64,000 bases of DNA, from NCBI GenBank assembly GCA_038749025.1, contig JBCDIL010000017.1, positions 9,954-73,953 on the forward strand. Direction: 5' to 3'. Below are positions 17,217 to 26,363 of the stretch, one piece after another (positions within the stretch are counted from its first letter, which is position 1; each line of letters begins with the position of its first letter). The notes below the pieces were generated by a model. That model had not been told where the DNA came from. It saw only the letters and a list, made by a program, of their open reading frames with translations, and did not search any database. The position numbers and the translations under genes are program-made. This DNA is from JBCAXA01 sp038749025 (GTDB lineage: Bacteria; Pseudomonadota; Gammaproteobacteria; Steroidobacterales; Woeseiaceae).

Positions 17217-17555
17217 ATGAAACTGATCACCGCCATTATCAAGCCGTTCAAGCTGGACGATGTACGCCAAGCGTTGGCCGACGTCGGCATCCAAGGGCTC
17301 ACCGTGACCGAAGTCAAAGGGTTCGGTCGCCAACGTGGTCACACCGAACTCTATCGCGGCGCCGAGTACGTCGTTGATTTCCTACCGAAGGCTAAGCTCG
17401 AACTCGCCGTGACAGACGACCTGGTTGAGCAAGCGATCGAAGCGATCACGACCACGGCGCGTACCGGCAAAATTGGCGACGGCAAGATTTTCGTATCCGA
17501 GCTGCACGAAGCGATCCGGATTCGCACCGGCGAGACCGGTGCGGACGCTGTTTAA
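17217..17555 (+). CDS. glnK: P-II nitrogen regulatory protein
   Basis: A 112-residue trimeric P-II signal protein that senses 2-oxoglutarate and ATP/ADP and blocks AmtB when nitrogen is plentiful. The T-loop has the uridylylation tyrosine at the standard position (Tyr51 in RGAEYVVDFLPK). The C-terminal signature TTARTGKIGDGKIFV is complete. ATG 17217 has GAGG eight bases upstream and gives the exact family length; the upstream open frame is leader sequence. The pairing with amtB 35 bases downstream and the sigma-54/NtrC control favour glnK over glnB. Confidence 0.96.
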   Translation: MKLITAIIKPFKLDDVRQALADVGIQGLTVTEVKGFGRQRGHTELYRGAEYVVDFLPKAKLELAVTDDLVEQAIEAITTTARTGKIGDGKIFVSELHEAIRIRTGETGADAV

Positions 17556-17590
17556 GCGCAACGCCAAAATAACGAGAAAGGAGCACCTTC

Positions 17591-18916
17591 GTGGAAGAAC
17601 TCAACGAACTGGGCATTAAGGTTAGCGAACTGGCCTATGCGCTGGACACGTTTTACTTTTTGGTTTGCGGGGCGCTGGTCATGTGGATGGCTGCGGGCTT
17701 TACGATGCTCGAAGCCGGCCTCGTACGCGCGAAAAACACCGCTGAAATCCTGACGAAAAACGTTGGCCTGTATTCGATCGCTTGCATCATGTACATGCTC
17801 TGTGGGTACACGATCATGTACCCCGGCGATGCCTTCGAGGGCGGCTTCTTGCAGCTCGGTACCGGTTGGTTAACAGGCGCGGACAACACCGTTGATGACA
17901 TGTTGGCCGGTGGTGGCGCCGGCGAATCGGACTATTACTCTGACCTTGCCGATTTCTTCTTCCAGGTCGTTTTTGTCGCGACAGCGATGTCGATCGTCTC
18001 CGGCGCGGTCGCTGAGCGGATGAAACTGTGGTCGTTCTTCCTCTTCGCGACCGTGCTAACGGGCTTTATCTACCCGCTGCAAGGCTATTGGAAATGGGGC
18101 GGTGGCTGGCTTGAGTCCGCGCACTTTCTCGATTTCGCAGGCTCCGGCGTCGTCCACCTTTGCGGCGCCGCGGCCGCGCTCGCGGGCGTCTTATTTCTCG
18201 GCCCCCGCAAGGGCAAATATGGCCCTCGCGGCCAGGTCAATGCGATTCCGGGCGCCAACTTGCCGCTGGCAACGCTTGGCACAATGATCCTCTGGCTCGG
18301 CTGGTTCGGCTTTAACGGCGGCTCCGAATTGGTTGTGTCGAATGTCGGCGAAGCAAATTCAGTCGCCAAAGTGTTCGTCAATACGAACATGGCCGCCGCT
18401 GGCGGCATGCTTGCGGCGCTGCTACTGGCTCGTGGCTGGTTTGGTAAAGCCGACCTAACGATGGCTCTGAACGGCGCGCTCGCCGGCCTAGTGGCGATCA
18501 CTGCCGAACCGCTGGCGCCGAGCCCGATGGCCGCTACCGGTATCGGGATTGTCGGTGGCTTACTGGTGGTCGGCTCTATTGTCTTGCTCGACAAACTGAA
18601 AATCGACGACCCGGTGGGGGCCATTTCGGTACATGGCGCAGTCGGCATCTGGGGCCTACTCGCCGTTCCGCTTAACCAAGATTATGCGGCGCTTAGTGAA
18701 GACTACGAAACGACGTGGACGATGCTCGACCAGTACATCGCTCAGTTCACGGGCCTCGGCGCTATCTTCGTTTGGGTATTCATCGCAAGCTCGATCGTCT
18801 GGGTCATTCTGAAATCGACCGTCGGTATCCGGGTCTCCGAGGAAGAAGAGTACGCGGGCGTTGATGTCGGTGAATGCGGGATGGAGGCCTACCCCGAGTT
18901 CGCCAAAGCCGATTAA
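17591..18916 (+). CDS. amtB: Ammonium transporter
   Basis: An inner-membrane ammonium channel, trimeric, with eleven predicted membrane segments over 441 residues. The twin pore histidines are in GSGVVHLCGAAAAL and ISVHGAVGIWGLLAV. The N-terminus (DTFYFLVCGALVMWMAAGFTMLEAGLVRAKNT) is typical of bacterial Amt, and no cleavable signal peptide is evident. GTG 17591 is preceded by AAAGGAG with good spacing. It is co-transcribed with glnK, whose product plugs the channel. A strong hairpin follows 10 bases after the stop. Confidence 0.96.
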   Translation: MEELNELGIKVSELAYALDTFYFLVCGALVMWMAAGFTMLEAGLVRAKNTAEILTKNVGLYSIACIMYMLCGYTIMYPGDAFEGGFLQLGTGWLTGADNTVDDMLAGGGAGESDYYSDLADFFFQVVFVATAMSIVSGAVAERMKLWSFFLFATVLTGFIYPLQGYWKWGGGWLESAHFLDFAGSGVVHLCGAAAALAGVLFLGPRKGKYGPRGQVNAIPGANLPLATLGTMILWLGWFGFNGGSELVVSNVGEANSVAKVFVNTNMAAAGGMLAALLLARGWFGKADLTMALNGALAGLVAITAEPLAPSPMAATGIGIVGGLLVVGSIVLLDKLKIDDPVGAISVHGAVGIWGLLAVPLNQDYAALSEDYETTWTMLDQYIAQFTGLGAIFVWVFIASSIVWVILKSTVGIRVSEEEEYAGVDVGECGMEAYPEFAKAD

Positions 18917-18926
18917 GCACCGTTGT

Positions 18927-18956
18927 CAGCGGCGCTGCTAGCGCGCGGCGCCGCTG
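18927..18956 (+). terminator. Hairpin after amtB, possible terminator
   Basis: CAGCGGCGC and GCGCCGCTG form a perfect 9-base-pair GC-rich stem around a 12-base loop just after the amtB stop. There is no T run, so it may act as an mRNA 3' stabiliser or a Rho-assisted terminator and not as a textbook intrinsic terminator. Confidence 0.45.
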
Positions 18957-19104
18957 GCCCCATTGGCTGCCCATCTGTTATACATAATGCACAGGTTCGG
19001 GAGCCGAAAGGGGCTTTGTGCGATGGACGTCACGGAGTTTCTATCGGTCTACGCTTAACGTAAGTGCCGGATAGAGGCGTCAGCCCATGACGGGCGACCG
19101 TGAC

Positions 19105-19563
19105 ATGAAGCAAACCATCGCAATTATCGCTGCTGTTCTTATCGCCGTTCCGGCGCTGGGCGACGTTTACACGTGGCGCGACGAAAACGGCGTTCTTCAT
19201 TATGGCGATATGCCGCCAGAGAACGGTGAAGCGACGATCGTACCGCTCCAAACCCGGCGCACCGACAATGCGGCCGTAACCGCCCGGGCGAATGCACAGC
19301 GCGAGGCGCGGACAGCCACTAGCGAGGCCATCGAGAACGCTGAGAGTGCGCAAGCGGCCGAACGCGCCGCCGCCACGTTAGCGGCCGATGAACGCGAAGC
19401 GGCTTGCACGGCTGCGCGCGAACGTCTGCGCAACTACATCAACGCCCGCCGCCTGTACCGCACCAACGAAGCCGGGGAACGCGAGTACCTCGATTCGGCG
19501 GAAATCACGTCGGCGCGAGCCAACGCCGAAGCCGACGTCGCCGATAAGTGCCGCGGTAGTTAG
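19105..19563 (+). CDS. DUF4124 domain exported protein
   Basis: A small periplasmic protein (about 152 residues) with a signal peptide (MKQTIAIIAAVLIAVPALG-D) followed at once by the DUF4124 core DVYTWRDENGVLHYGDMPP. The rest is a long Ala/Glu/Arg-rich helix (about 50-120) likely to be a coiled coil, with two Cys (in EAACTAARE and DKCRGS). The family is widespread in gammaproteobacteria and its role is unknown. ATG 19105 starts the signal peptide; an upstream in-frame ATG at 19087 would add MTGDRD. It lies between amtB and algZ, with no clear co-transcription. Confidence 0.8.
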   Translation: MKQTIAIIAAVLIAVPALGDVYTWRDENGVLHYGDMPPENGEATIVPLQTRRTDNAAVTARANAQREARTATSEAIENAESAQAAERAAATLAADEREAACTAARERLRNYINARRLYRTNEAGEREYLDSAEITSARANAEADVADKCRGS

Positions 19564-19637
19564 ACGGTCGGCCGTGCGGAACGGCCTACCGGTCGACTCC
19601 GCTACACTAGTCTGGCCGGTACACGCGGAGACGCACG

Positions 19638-20693
19638 GTGCCCACCGACAGCGCTGATCACACCGACCAAGCCGATTTGCCGGACCTATGTTCGGCCAAA
19701 GCGGTGTTGGCCGTCATTCTGATCGCTGAATTAATCGCGATCGTATTGACGCTCGCGAGCCACGGCCCGCAGCCCGGCTTTCTGCTAGCGCTATCGACAA
19801 CATCGCTCTACATCCTTTGGCTCGCCTTGGTCTGCGCAGCCGTCACTTGCGCCATTCGTCCTTATCTGACTGGCATGCCGCGGTTAACGGCGTTGCTCAT
19901 CGTCTTCGCCCTGCTGCAAGGCATCAACGTGGCGATCAGCGAGGCGGGCTGGTGGCTTAATACGCGTCTTGGCAGCGGCCAGCTAACGGCACTCGATCAC
20001 GGCGATTTCGTCATTCGCAACAGCTTAATTTTCGCCATCGTGTCGGCCATGGCACTGCGTTATTTGTTCGTCGCCGGCGAATGGCGCCGCAATGTAACGC
20101 TAGAAGCCAAAGCACGCATTCGCGCATTGCAGGCGCGGATACGGCCGCACTTTTTGTTTAACAGCATGAACACGATCGCCGCACTGACGCGGTCGGAACC
20201 CGCTCGCGCCGAAGAGGCGATTGAAGATCTCGCCGACTTGTTTCGAGCCACGTTAGCCGAGTCCGAGCACCGCATCGCGCTGAAAGAAGAGCTGGAAGTC
20301 GCCCGCATCTACCAACGGATGGAGCAGCTGCGCCTCGGCGAGCGCCTTCGCGTGGACTGGCAGGTCAGCGATTTACCGATGCGGGCCTTAATCCCCGGTC
20401 TTACCGTACAGCCGCTGTTGGAAAACGCGATTTACCATGGCATCGAGCCGCTAGCAGACGGCGGCACCGTCGTCGTACGCGGGGCTCGGACCGACAGCGG
20501 GCTCATCGAACTTACCGTCACGAACCCTGTTGCGCAGCGCAAAGTCCCCAGTGAGCGGCGTGGCAATCAGATGGCACTCGATAACATCCGCCGCCGCTTT
20601 GCCCTGGCGTTCGACGATTCGGCAACGGTAACGATTGAGCAAAGCGCGGATCGCTACGAGGTCCAGCTGCGCTTCCCGGAGGTGACTGGGTGA
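19638..20693 (+). CDS. algZ: LytS/AlgZ-type sensor histidine kinase
   Basis: An inner-membrane sensor kinase of the LytS/YehU class that partners a LytTR regulator. Four hydrophobic segments fill about residues 17-150. The H-box RIRPHFLFNSMNTIAAL carries the phosphorylated His and the C-terminal ATPase motif is LLENAIYHGIEPL. GTG 19638 has GGAG about nine bases upstream. Its stop overlaps the GTG of the regulator gene by 4 bases. In Pseudomonas the same pair (AlgZ/FimS-AlgR) sits next to hemC and controls alginate and type IV pili; here the targets are unknown. A weak TACACT -10 candidate lies at 19603-19608. Confidence 0.9.
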   Translation: MPTDSADHTDQADLPDLCSAKAVLAVILIAELIAIVLTLASHGPQPGFLLALSTTSLYILWLALVCAAVTCAIRPYLTGMPRLTALLIVFALLQGINVAISEAGWWLNTRLGSGQLTALDHGDFVIRNSLIFAIVSAMALRYLFVAGEWRRNVTLEAKARIRALQARIRPHFLFNSMNTIAALTRSEPARAEEAIEDLADLFRATLAESEHRIALKEELEVARIYQRMEQLRLGERLRVDWQVSDLPMRALIPGLTVQPLLENAIYHGIEPLADGGTVVVRGARTDSGLIELTVTNPVAQRKVPSERRGNQMALDNIRRRFALAFDDSATVTIEQSADRYEVQLRFPEVTG

Positions 20694-21418
20694 CGCTGCG
20701 GGTTGCCATTGTCGACGACGAAGCACCGGCCCGCGAACGTCTCGGTCAGTTATTGACTGCACTCGACGATTGCACGCTGGTGGCGAGTCTCGCCAGCGGC
20801 GAGCAAGCGCTCGCGCATTGCCGCACGACGCCGACCGACTGCGTCTTGCTCGATATTCGGATGCCGGGCATGGATGGGATAGAAACGGCGGTCGAGCTCG
20901 CCCGCCTTGACGAACCGCCGACTGTCGTTTTCACGACCGCTTATGACCAATACGCGATTGAGGCCTTCGAAACCGAAGCGGTCGGCTATTTATTGAAACC
21001 GGTGCGGCGCGAACGCCTCGCTCGTGCCATCGACAAGGCTGCCCGCCTGAGCGAGAAACGCCTCGCGCCGCTCGCGACGCGGCCTAACGAACCGCGCCGG
21101 TTCGTCACCGCGCGGCGCGGCGATGAGGTGCGGCTTATCGCAACGCGCGATATTGCCTACTTCGAAGCCGATCACAAGTACGTTCGAGCCTGGCATTCGC
21201 GCGGCGATGACCTGATCGATGACTCGCTAAAAACGCTCGAATCGGACTTGGAGCGCGATTTTGTCCGGATTCATCGCAAATTGCTGGTCTCGGTCACCCA
21301 CATTACTCGCGTCGAAAAAAGCCGTGGCGGCGGGACAGAGGTACACTTACGGAACCGCGAAACACCGCTGCCGGTTAGTCGGCGGCATGTGGCGCGGCTC
21401 CGAGAGCGACTGAAGTAA
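20690..21418 (+). CDS. algR: LytTR-type response regulator
   Basis: A 242-residue transcription regulator with an N-terminal receiver domain (acidic pocket at DD9-10, phospho-acceptor Asp55 in LLDIRMPG, Lys in LLKPVRR) and a C-terminal LytTR DNA-binding domain (FEADHKYVRAW, DFVRIHRKLLVSVTHI, PVSRRHVARL). It is translated through a GTGA overlap with the sensor gene and is followed ten bases later by hemC, the same neighbourhood as algR in pseudomonads. Confidence 0.93.
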   Translation: MTLRVAIVDDEAPARERLGQLLTALDDCTLVASLASGEQALAHCRTTPTDCVLLDIRMPGMDGIETAVELARLDEPPTVVFTTAYDQYAIEAFETEAVGYLLKPVRRERLARAIDKAARLSEKRLAPLATRPNEPRRFVTARRGDEVRLIATRDIAYFEADHKYVRAWHSRGDDLIDDSLKTLESDLERDFVRIHRKLLVSVTHITRVEKSRGGGTEVHLRNRETPLPVSRRHVARLRERLK

Positions 21419-21428
21419 ACGACAGACT

Positions 21429-22331
21429 ATGAAATTGGTGATCGCTACGCGCCGCAGTCCGCTGGCGTTGTGGCAAGCGCGGCACGTTGCAGACGCATTG
21501 ACCAACCTCGACGACGTCACCGGCGTCGAGTTGCTCGAGTGCGTGACCGAGGGCGACCGGATTTTGGACCGGTCCTTGGCGAAAGTGGGCGGTAAGGGCC
21601 TGTTCATCAAAGAGCTGGAACAAGCGATGCTCGACGGTCGGGCAGATCTTGCTGTCCATTCGATGAAGGACGTACCGGCGACGCCGCCGCCCGGTTTTGC
21701 CTTCCCGGCGTTCTTACCGCGCGAAGACCCGCGCGATGCCATCGTCGGCAAGCCGGTTGCCGAGCTGCCCACCGGCGCTCGGGTCGGAACATCGAGCCTG
21801 CGCCGGCAAGCGCAACTCGCGGCGCATCGGCCGGACCTCACGATCGAACCGGTGCGCGGCAACGTGGGTACGCGGCTCGGCAAACTCGACAGCGGCGAGT
21901 TCGACTCGATACTGCTCGCGACCGCAGGCCTTAAACGGCTCGAGCTCGAGCACCGAATCGCAGACCGTTTCGCGGTCGAGACGATGCTGCCGGCTTGCGG
22001 CCAAGGCATCGTCGGCATCGAGTGCCGCGCCGATGCCAGCGCTGTTTGCGATGTGCTGGCCAAATTGGACGATCCGATCTCGCGCCGCGTACTAACCGCG
22101 GAGCGTGCCGTCGCCGCAGGTCTTGAGGCCGACTGCCATGCGCCACTCGGTGCGCATGCAATCGTCAATGGCGACGCATTATGGCTGCGTGGTCGTGTCG
22201 CAGCGCCTGACGGCAGCGAAATCATTGACGCAGAAGGGCGCAGCACGGGCGACCCGGCAGCACTCGGCCGCGAGATCGCCGATGCCTTGTTGGCTAAAGG
22301 CGCCGCCCGGTGGCTCGGAGAGTCGACGTGA
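21429..22331 (+). CDS. hemC: Porphobilinogen deaminase
   Basis: Joins four porphobilinogen units into hydroxymethylbilane in tetrapyrrole synthesis. Key elements are ATRRSPLALWQA at the N-terminus, the catalytic DLAVHSMKDVP (Asp81), GTSSLRRQAQL, PVRGNVGTRLGKL, and the Cys that carries the dipyrromethane cofactor (Cys236 in EADCHAPLG). Length of 300 is typical. It overlaps the hemD/X gene by 4 bases and begins a coupled run through hemY. Confidence 0.97.
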   Translation: MKLVIATRRSPLALWQARHVADALTNLDDVTGVELLECVTEGDRILDRSLAKVGGKGLFIKELEQAMLDGRADLAVHSMKDVPATPPPGFAFPAFLPREDPRDAIVGKPVAELPTGARVGTSSLRRQAQLAAHRPDLTIEPVRGNVGTRLGKLDSGEFDSILLATAGLKRLELEHRIADRFAVETMLPACGQGIVGIECRADASAVCDVLAKLDDPISRRVLTAERAVAAGLEADCHAPLGAHAIVNGDALWLRGRVAAPDGSEIIDAEGRSTGDPAALGREIADALLAKGAARWLGEST

Positions 22332-24286
22332 GCGCTGGCGACGAACGGCGCGTCCTCAACACGCGGCCTGTCGGCCAGACCGAAACGCTAGACGCGGCAT
22401 TAGCCGACGCCGGCTTCGCCGTTGACCACCTACCCGCGCTCGCCATCGAACCGATCGATGCGGCCGCCATCACGTCCGCTTACACGGCCGAGCTGCCGGC
22501 CGATTTTGCCGTCTTCGTCAGTCGCAATGCGGTCGACCACGGGTTTGGCGCGCTCGCGTTCGACACGACCAAAACCCGGATCGTTGCGATCGGCGCTGCG
22601 ACCGCCGATGCGCTAACAGCGGCCGGTGTTGGTGATGTCATCGTCAACCCCGGTGTACGCAGCGAAGATTTACTGACGCTCGACGCGTGGCAAGGGGATC
22701 TCAGCGGCCAGCGAATCGTCATTGTGCGTGGCGACGACGGCCGCGAAGTCTTGCGCGATACGTTGCTTGAGCGCGGTGCCAGCGTCGATGTCGTGGACGT
22801 CTACAAACGGGTCTTGCCGGAGCCCGATCCCAGCGAGGTTGAGCGCGTCTGTACCGCCCTAGACGACGACCACTACAACGCGGTCGCCGTGATGTCGCTG
22901 GCCACGATGACGAACCTCGAGACGATCCTTGGCACGGGCCGAATGGCCCGCGCCACCGTTGTTACACCAAGCCGTGGCGTTGTTGAGCAGCGTGAACAGG
23001 CCGGCGCTTCCGGCGCGACGATTCTGACCGACAGCGCCGATCCAGCCGCGATCGTGGCGGCGATCCCGACGGAGGCGCCGACACCGGCTAGCGATAGCAC
23101 TACAGCGGCGCCGCCTGCCGACACGCCGCCTCCCACACCGCCTGCGCCACCGCCGGTCGAACGCAAAGGCGGCGGCCTGGCGTTGATTCTCAGTATCGCG
23201 GCACTGGCCATGAGCGCGGTCGCGTTGTACCAGACGACACGTTCGCCAGCCGCGCCAGAACCGGTCGCTGCCGCCGAGACGACAACACCAGCGGCGACGA
23301 CGACAACGGTTGATGCTGCCGAGGCCAGCGCAGCACTCGATGCGCTGCGCCGCACGGTTACCGCCGCCGGCGACACCAGTTCGGCCAACCAGACCGCCAT
23401 CGCCGAACTCGAGACGGCACAAGCGGCCTTGCAACGCCGCTTGGCCGAGTTCGATCGGCAGATTGGCCAGCGCCAAGACTTGTTGGAGTCGCTCCCCGGA
23501 CGCGTCGAGAACGTCGAACAATCCGTCGCCGGCATTCAAGGTATCGCGGCCGGTACGCGGACCGAATGGCTGCTCGCCGAGGCGGAATACTATTTGCAGC
23601 TCGCGAACGCGCAGTTGCAGCTGGCGCGCAATCCGACCTTGGCCGCGTACGGCTTAGAACTTGCCGACCAACGGGTGCGTGAACTATCCGACCCCGCCTA
23701 CACACCGGTTCGCCGAGCGCTCGCCGATGAGATGCGGGCACTCGCGAGCGTCGAGCAAGACGATCTCGAAGGCGTTGCTTTAGAGCTCGCCAGCTTGGCC
23801 GACAGTGTGGCGACACTACCGTTACGCGATGAAGTGGCCGCGCAGCGAGCCCAGTTACCCGACGAGGTTGCCGAAACGACCGGTGACGATGAAGAAGGCT
23901 CGCTCGGTCGACTGTGGCGGGCCGCTGGCGAACAACTCGGTAAAGGTTTTCGGGTGCGCAAGCTCGACGAATCACTGAAGCCTCTTATGTCGCCGGAGGC
24001 GAGCTACTTCTTGCGCACCAATCTCGCGCTGAAATTCGACACGGCACGGCTGGCGCTGCTCCGTAACGAGCAAGAGGCCTTCGAGCGCAGCCTCACCGAT
24101 GCCAACGCGTGGCTGCAGGATTACTTCGACACCGACAGTGCTGCCGTCGCCAATGCGCTGACGACCCTCGCGGACCTTAGTGACGCAACGCTATCGACGA
24201 CGTACCCGGATATCTCCGGTTCGCTGACGCTACTGCGGCGAACGCGCTCGCTGGCGAGCGGAGTCGCGGCTACCGACGAACCATGA
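22328..24286 (+). CDS. hemDX: Fused uroporphyrinogen-III synthase / HemX membrane protein
   Basis: One 652-residue protein that joins two genes usually separate. Residues 1 to about 240 are HemD, which closes and inverts hydroxymethylbilane to uroporphyrinogen III (VLNTRPVGQTETLDAALADAG, VFVSRNAVDHG, VVTPSRGVVEQ). A Pro/Thr/Ala-rich linker follows (about 248-278), then one membrane helix (about 282-302) and a HemX domain with heptad-like helices in the periplasm (LLESLPGRVENVEQSVAGIQ, EWLLAEAEYYLQLANAQL). The fusion would tether the cytoplasmic synthase to the inner membrane. GTG 22328 overlaps the hemC stop. The reading is continuous, with no stop or internal restart signal at the junction. 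Confidence 0.92.
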   Translation: MSAGDERRVLNTRPVGQTETLDAALADAGFAVDHLPALAIEPIDAAAITSAYTAELPADFAVFVSRNAVDHGFGALAFDTTKTRIVAIGAATADALTAAGVGDVIVNPGVRSEDLLTLDAWQGDLSGQRIVIVRGDDGREVLRDTLLERGASVDVVDVYKRVLPEPDPSEVERVCTALDDDHYNAVAVMSLATMTNLETILGTGRMARATVVTPSRGVVEQREQAGASGATILTDSADPAAIVAAIPTEAPTPASDSTTAAPPADTPPPTPPAPPPVERKGGGLALILSIAALAMSAVALYQTTRSPAAPEPVAAAETTTPAATTTTVDAAEASAALDALRRTVTAAGDTSSANQTAIAELETAQAALQRRLAEFDRQIGQRQDLLESLPGRVENVEQSVAGIQGIAAGTRTEWLLAEAEYYLQLANAQLQLARNPTLAAYGLELADQRVRELSDPAYTPVRRALADEMRALASVEQDDLEGVALELASLADSVATLPLRDEVAAQRAQLPDEVAETTGDDEEGSLGRLWRAAGEQLGKGFRVRKLDESLKPLMSPEASYFLRTNLALKFDTARLALLRNEQEAFERSLTDANAWLQDYFDTDSAAVANALTTLADLSDATLSTTYPDISGSLTLLRRTRSLASGVAATDEP

Positions 24287-25509
24287 AATTCGGGCTGTTC
24301 GTCATACTCGCGGTTATCGGCGGCGGCTTTTTCGCCCACTTCGTCGCGTCCGACCCTGGCTATGTTGTCATCGAGTTCAGTGGCTATTTAATCGAGACGT
24401 CGGTGCCAGTCCTGATCGCGCTGGTGGCCGCCATCGGTATCGCCGTCTGGTCGATCGTCTGGCTATTTCGCACGCCGCGTCGTCTGGGCGAAGCGTACGG
24501 CGCCATGCGCCGTGAGCGCCAGACTAAGCAATTTACGCGCGGCCTCATCGCCGCAGCGGAGGGCCGCTTCGCCAAGGGCGAACGGCTACTGACGCGTGGA
24601 GCCGGTGACGCCGAAACGCCGATGCTCAATTACTTGGCCGCGGCTCGCGTCGCCCACCAACAAGGGGCCATTGAACGGCGCGATAACTGGCTTACGCTGG
24701 CCTACGAACAAACCCCCGATGCCGGCAATGCTGTCCTGCTAACGCAGGCGGAGCTGCAGCTGGCGCAAGGGCAATACGAACAAGCCCTCGCGACGCTGGC
24801 ACGCGTGCGCCAGGCGGTACCGAACCACCCGCAAGCCCTGACTTTGCTCGCGCGAACCTACGCGGCGCTTGGCGACTGGGCAGCGCTAGGCCAATACCTG
24901 CCTACGCTGTCCAAGCTCGGCCGCTTCGACGAGGCAACGCTTAGCGACTGGTCCCGCCGGGCCGCACTAACCCGGTTCGAGAATTCGGCGGGCGACAAGG
25001 CGGCTCTGACCAGCGCATGGCGCGCGTTGGACAAAACGCAACAAGCCGATCCAGAACTCCTGCTGGTCTATGTCGAACGCCTGATCGATGTCGGCGCCAG
25101 TAAAGAGAGTGAGACGTTGTTGCGTAAAGCGCTCTCCAAGAGCTGGGACGATACCTTGGTGACGGGTTACGGCGAATTGACCGACGCGGCGCCGGCATCA
25201 CAGCTCAAAGTCGTCGAAGGGTGGCTCCGCGATCGCGGTGACAACGCGGCCTTGCTGTACGCCGCTGGCCGCATCTGCATACGCGGTGCGCTCTGGGGCA
25301 AGGCCCGTAGCTACTTGGAGTCGGCCATTGCCATCGCCCCAACACCGGCGATGTATCAAGCCTATGGCGAACTCTTAACCGCTCTCGGTGAGGCCGATCC
25401 GGCAAGCGCTGCGTTCCGGCAAGGTTTGGGGATGGCGGCGGGTCGGGCGCCGCTGACATTGCCAGCACCGGACCCCGCAGCGGAAGACGAGTCAGCCACC
25501 GAATCGTGA
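24283..25509 (+). CDS. hemY: HemY tetratricopeptide membrane protein
   Basis: An inner-membrane protein of the gammaproteobacterial HemY family (unrelated to the protoporphyrinogen oxidase of the same name), linked by operon to late heme steps. Two N-terminal membrane helices (about 1-17 and 38-62) are followed by the conserved RTPRRLGEAYGAMRRERQ and TPR-like helices to about residue 380. The last residues are acidic. The length of 408 is normal. It begins in a 4-base overlap with hemD/X and ends in another with the dehydrogenase gene. Confidence 0.93.
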   Translation: MKFGLFVILAVIGGGFFAHFVASDPGYVVIEFSGYLIETSVPVLIALVAAIGIAVWSIVWLFRTPRRLGEAYGAMRRERQTKQFTRGLIAAAEGRFAKGERLLTRGAGDAETPMLNYLAAARVAHQQGAIERRDNWLTLAYEQTPDAGNAVLLTQAELQLAQGQYEQALATLARVRQAVPNHPQALTLLARTYAALGDWAALGQYLPTLSKLGRFDEATLSDWSRRAALTRFENSAGDKAALTSAWRALDKTQQADPELLLVYVERLIDVGASKESETLLRKALSKSWDDTLVTGYGELTDAAPASQLKVVEGWLRDRGDNAALLYAAGRICIRGALWGKARSYLESAIAIAPTPAMYQAYGELLTALGEADPASAAFRQGLGMAAGRAPLTLPAPDPAAEDESATES

Positions 25510-26363
25510 GTGCGCCAGATACGCCGATACTGATCGTCGGCGCCGGCTATACCGGGAACCGCCTAACCGAGCGCCTGCGTAATGCAGCTCGCGCCGTGCT
25601 CACAGTGTCCCGGAGCCCGCGCGAGGGCAGCGATCATTACGTCTGGCAAGCCGATAGCGAAGCGCCGTTGGCGTTGCCCACCGGACCTTTGCGCGTCGTT
25701 TACCTGGTACCACCGGCCGCCGGCCGGCCGGAACCACGGTTAGCCCGATTGCTGGCGGCGCTGAACAAGCCACCGGAGCGGGTTGTCTTGGCCTCCACGT
25801 CCGGCGTCTACGGCGATTGCGGCGGGGCGTTGATCGATGAATCGCAACCGCCGCAACCGGGTTCAGAGCGAGCTCGGCGGCGCGTCGAACAAGAGCAGAC
25901 GCTAGCGACGTGGGCCACGCAAGCGGGCGTGCGGGCACTGATCCTACGCATCGCCGGCATCTATGGGCCCGGGCGATTACCGCTAGAGCGCATCGCCGCA
26001 GGAGAACCGGTGATCGCGCGCACCGAGGCCTACCCGGGCAACCGTATCCACGTCGATGACCTCGTCACGGTCTTGATCGCCGCGATCGATCACCCGACGG
26101 CCAGCGGTGTGTTCAACGTCGCAGACGGTCAGCCTATCTCGGGTACCGTTTACTACCGACGGGTTGCGCAGCTGGCCGGGGTAGAGCCACCGAAGGAAAT
26201 CAGCCGCGCCGAAGCGAAGCGAACGTTTTCCGCCCAGCGATACTCGTTCCTCGCCGAATCGCGTCGTCTTGACGTAAGCCGGTTACACGATCAGCTGGGC
26301 GTAACGCTACGCTACGCCGATCTTGATGCCGGCATTCGCGCCGCGCTCGCCGCTCAAGGCTGA
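25506..26363 (+). CDS. NAD-dependent epimerase/dehydratase (SDR) family protein
   Basis: A cytoplasmic extended-SDR-like protein of 285 residues. The N-terminal dinucleotide fold is ILIVGAGYTGNRL, with the G-x-G-x-x-G pattern. STSGVYGDCGG and IYGPGRLPLERI match the active-site region and nucleotide loop of YeeZ-type proteins; the usual Y-x-x-x-K pair is not clear, so catalysis is uncertain. GTG 25506 overlaps the hemY stop, making it the last gene of the hem run. Its 3' end overlaps the convergent parA-like gene by 10 bases. Its role in heme metabolism is not established. Confidence 0.82.
   Translation: MSAPDTPILIVGAGYTGNRLTERLRNAARAVLTVSRSPREGSDHYVWQADSEAPLALPTGPLRVVYLVPPAAGRPEPRLARLLAALNKPPERVVLASTSGVYGDCGGALIDESQPPQPGSERARRRVEQEQTLATWATQAGVRALILRIAGIYGPGRLPLERIAAGEPVIARTEAYPGNRIHVDDLVTVLIAAIDHPTASGVFNVADGQPISGTVYYRRVAQLAGVEPPKEISRAEAKRTFSAQRYSFLAESRRLDVSRLHDQLGVTLRYADLDAGIRAALAAQG

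Noticed and set aside
18963..19008. A TATACATAAT stretch and a short TTCGG-GAG-CCGAA hairpin before the DUF4124 gene
   Set aside because: The -35 spacing is wrong (10 or 14 bases) and the 5-base stem is too short to call a regulatory element.
22859..23539. Long open frames on the minus strand opposite hemD/X
   Set aside because: They arise from the GC-rich codon bias of the real gene and encode Arg/Ala-rich sequence without family features.
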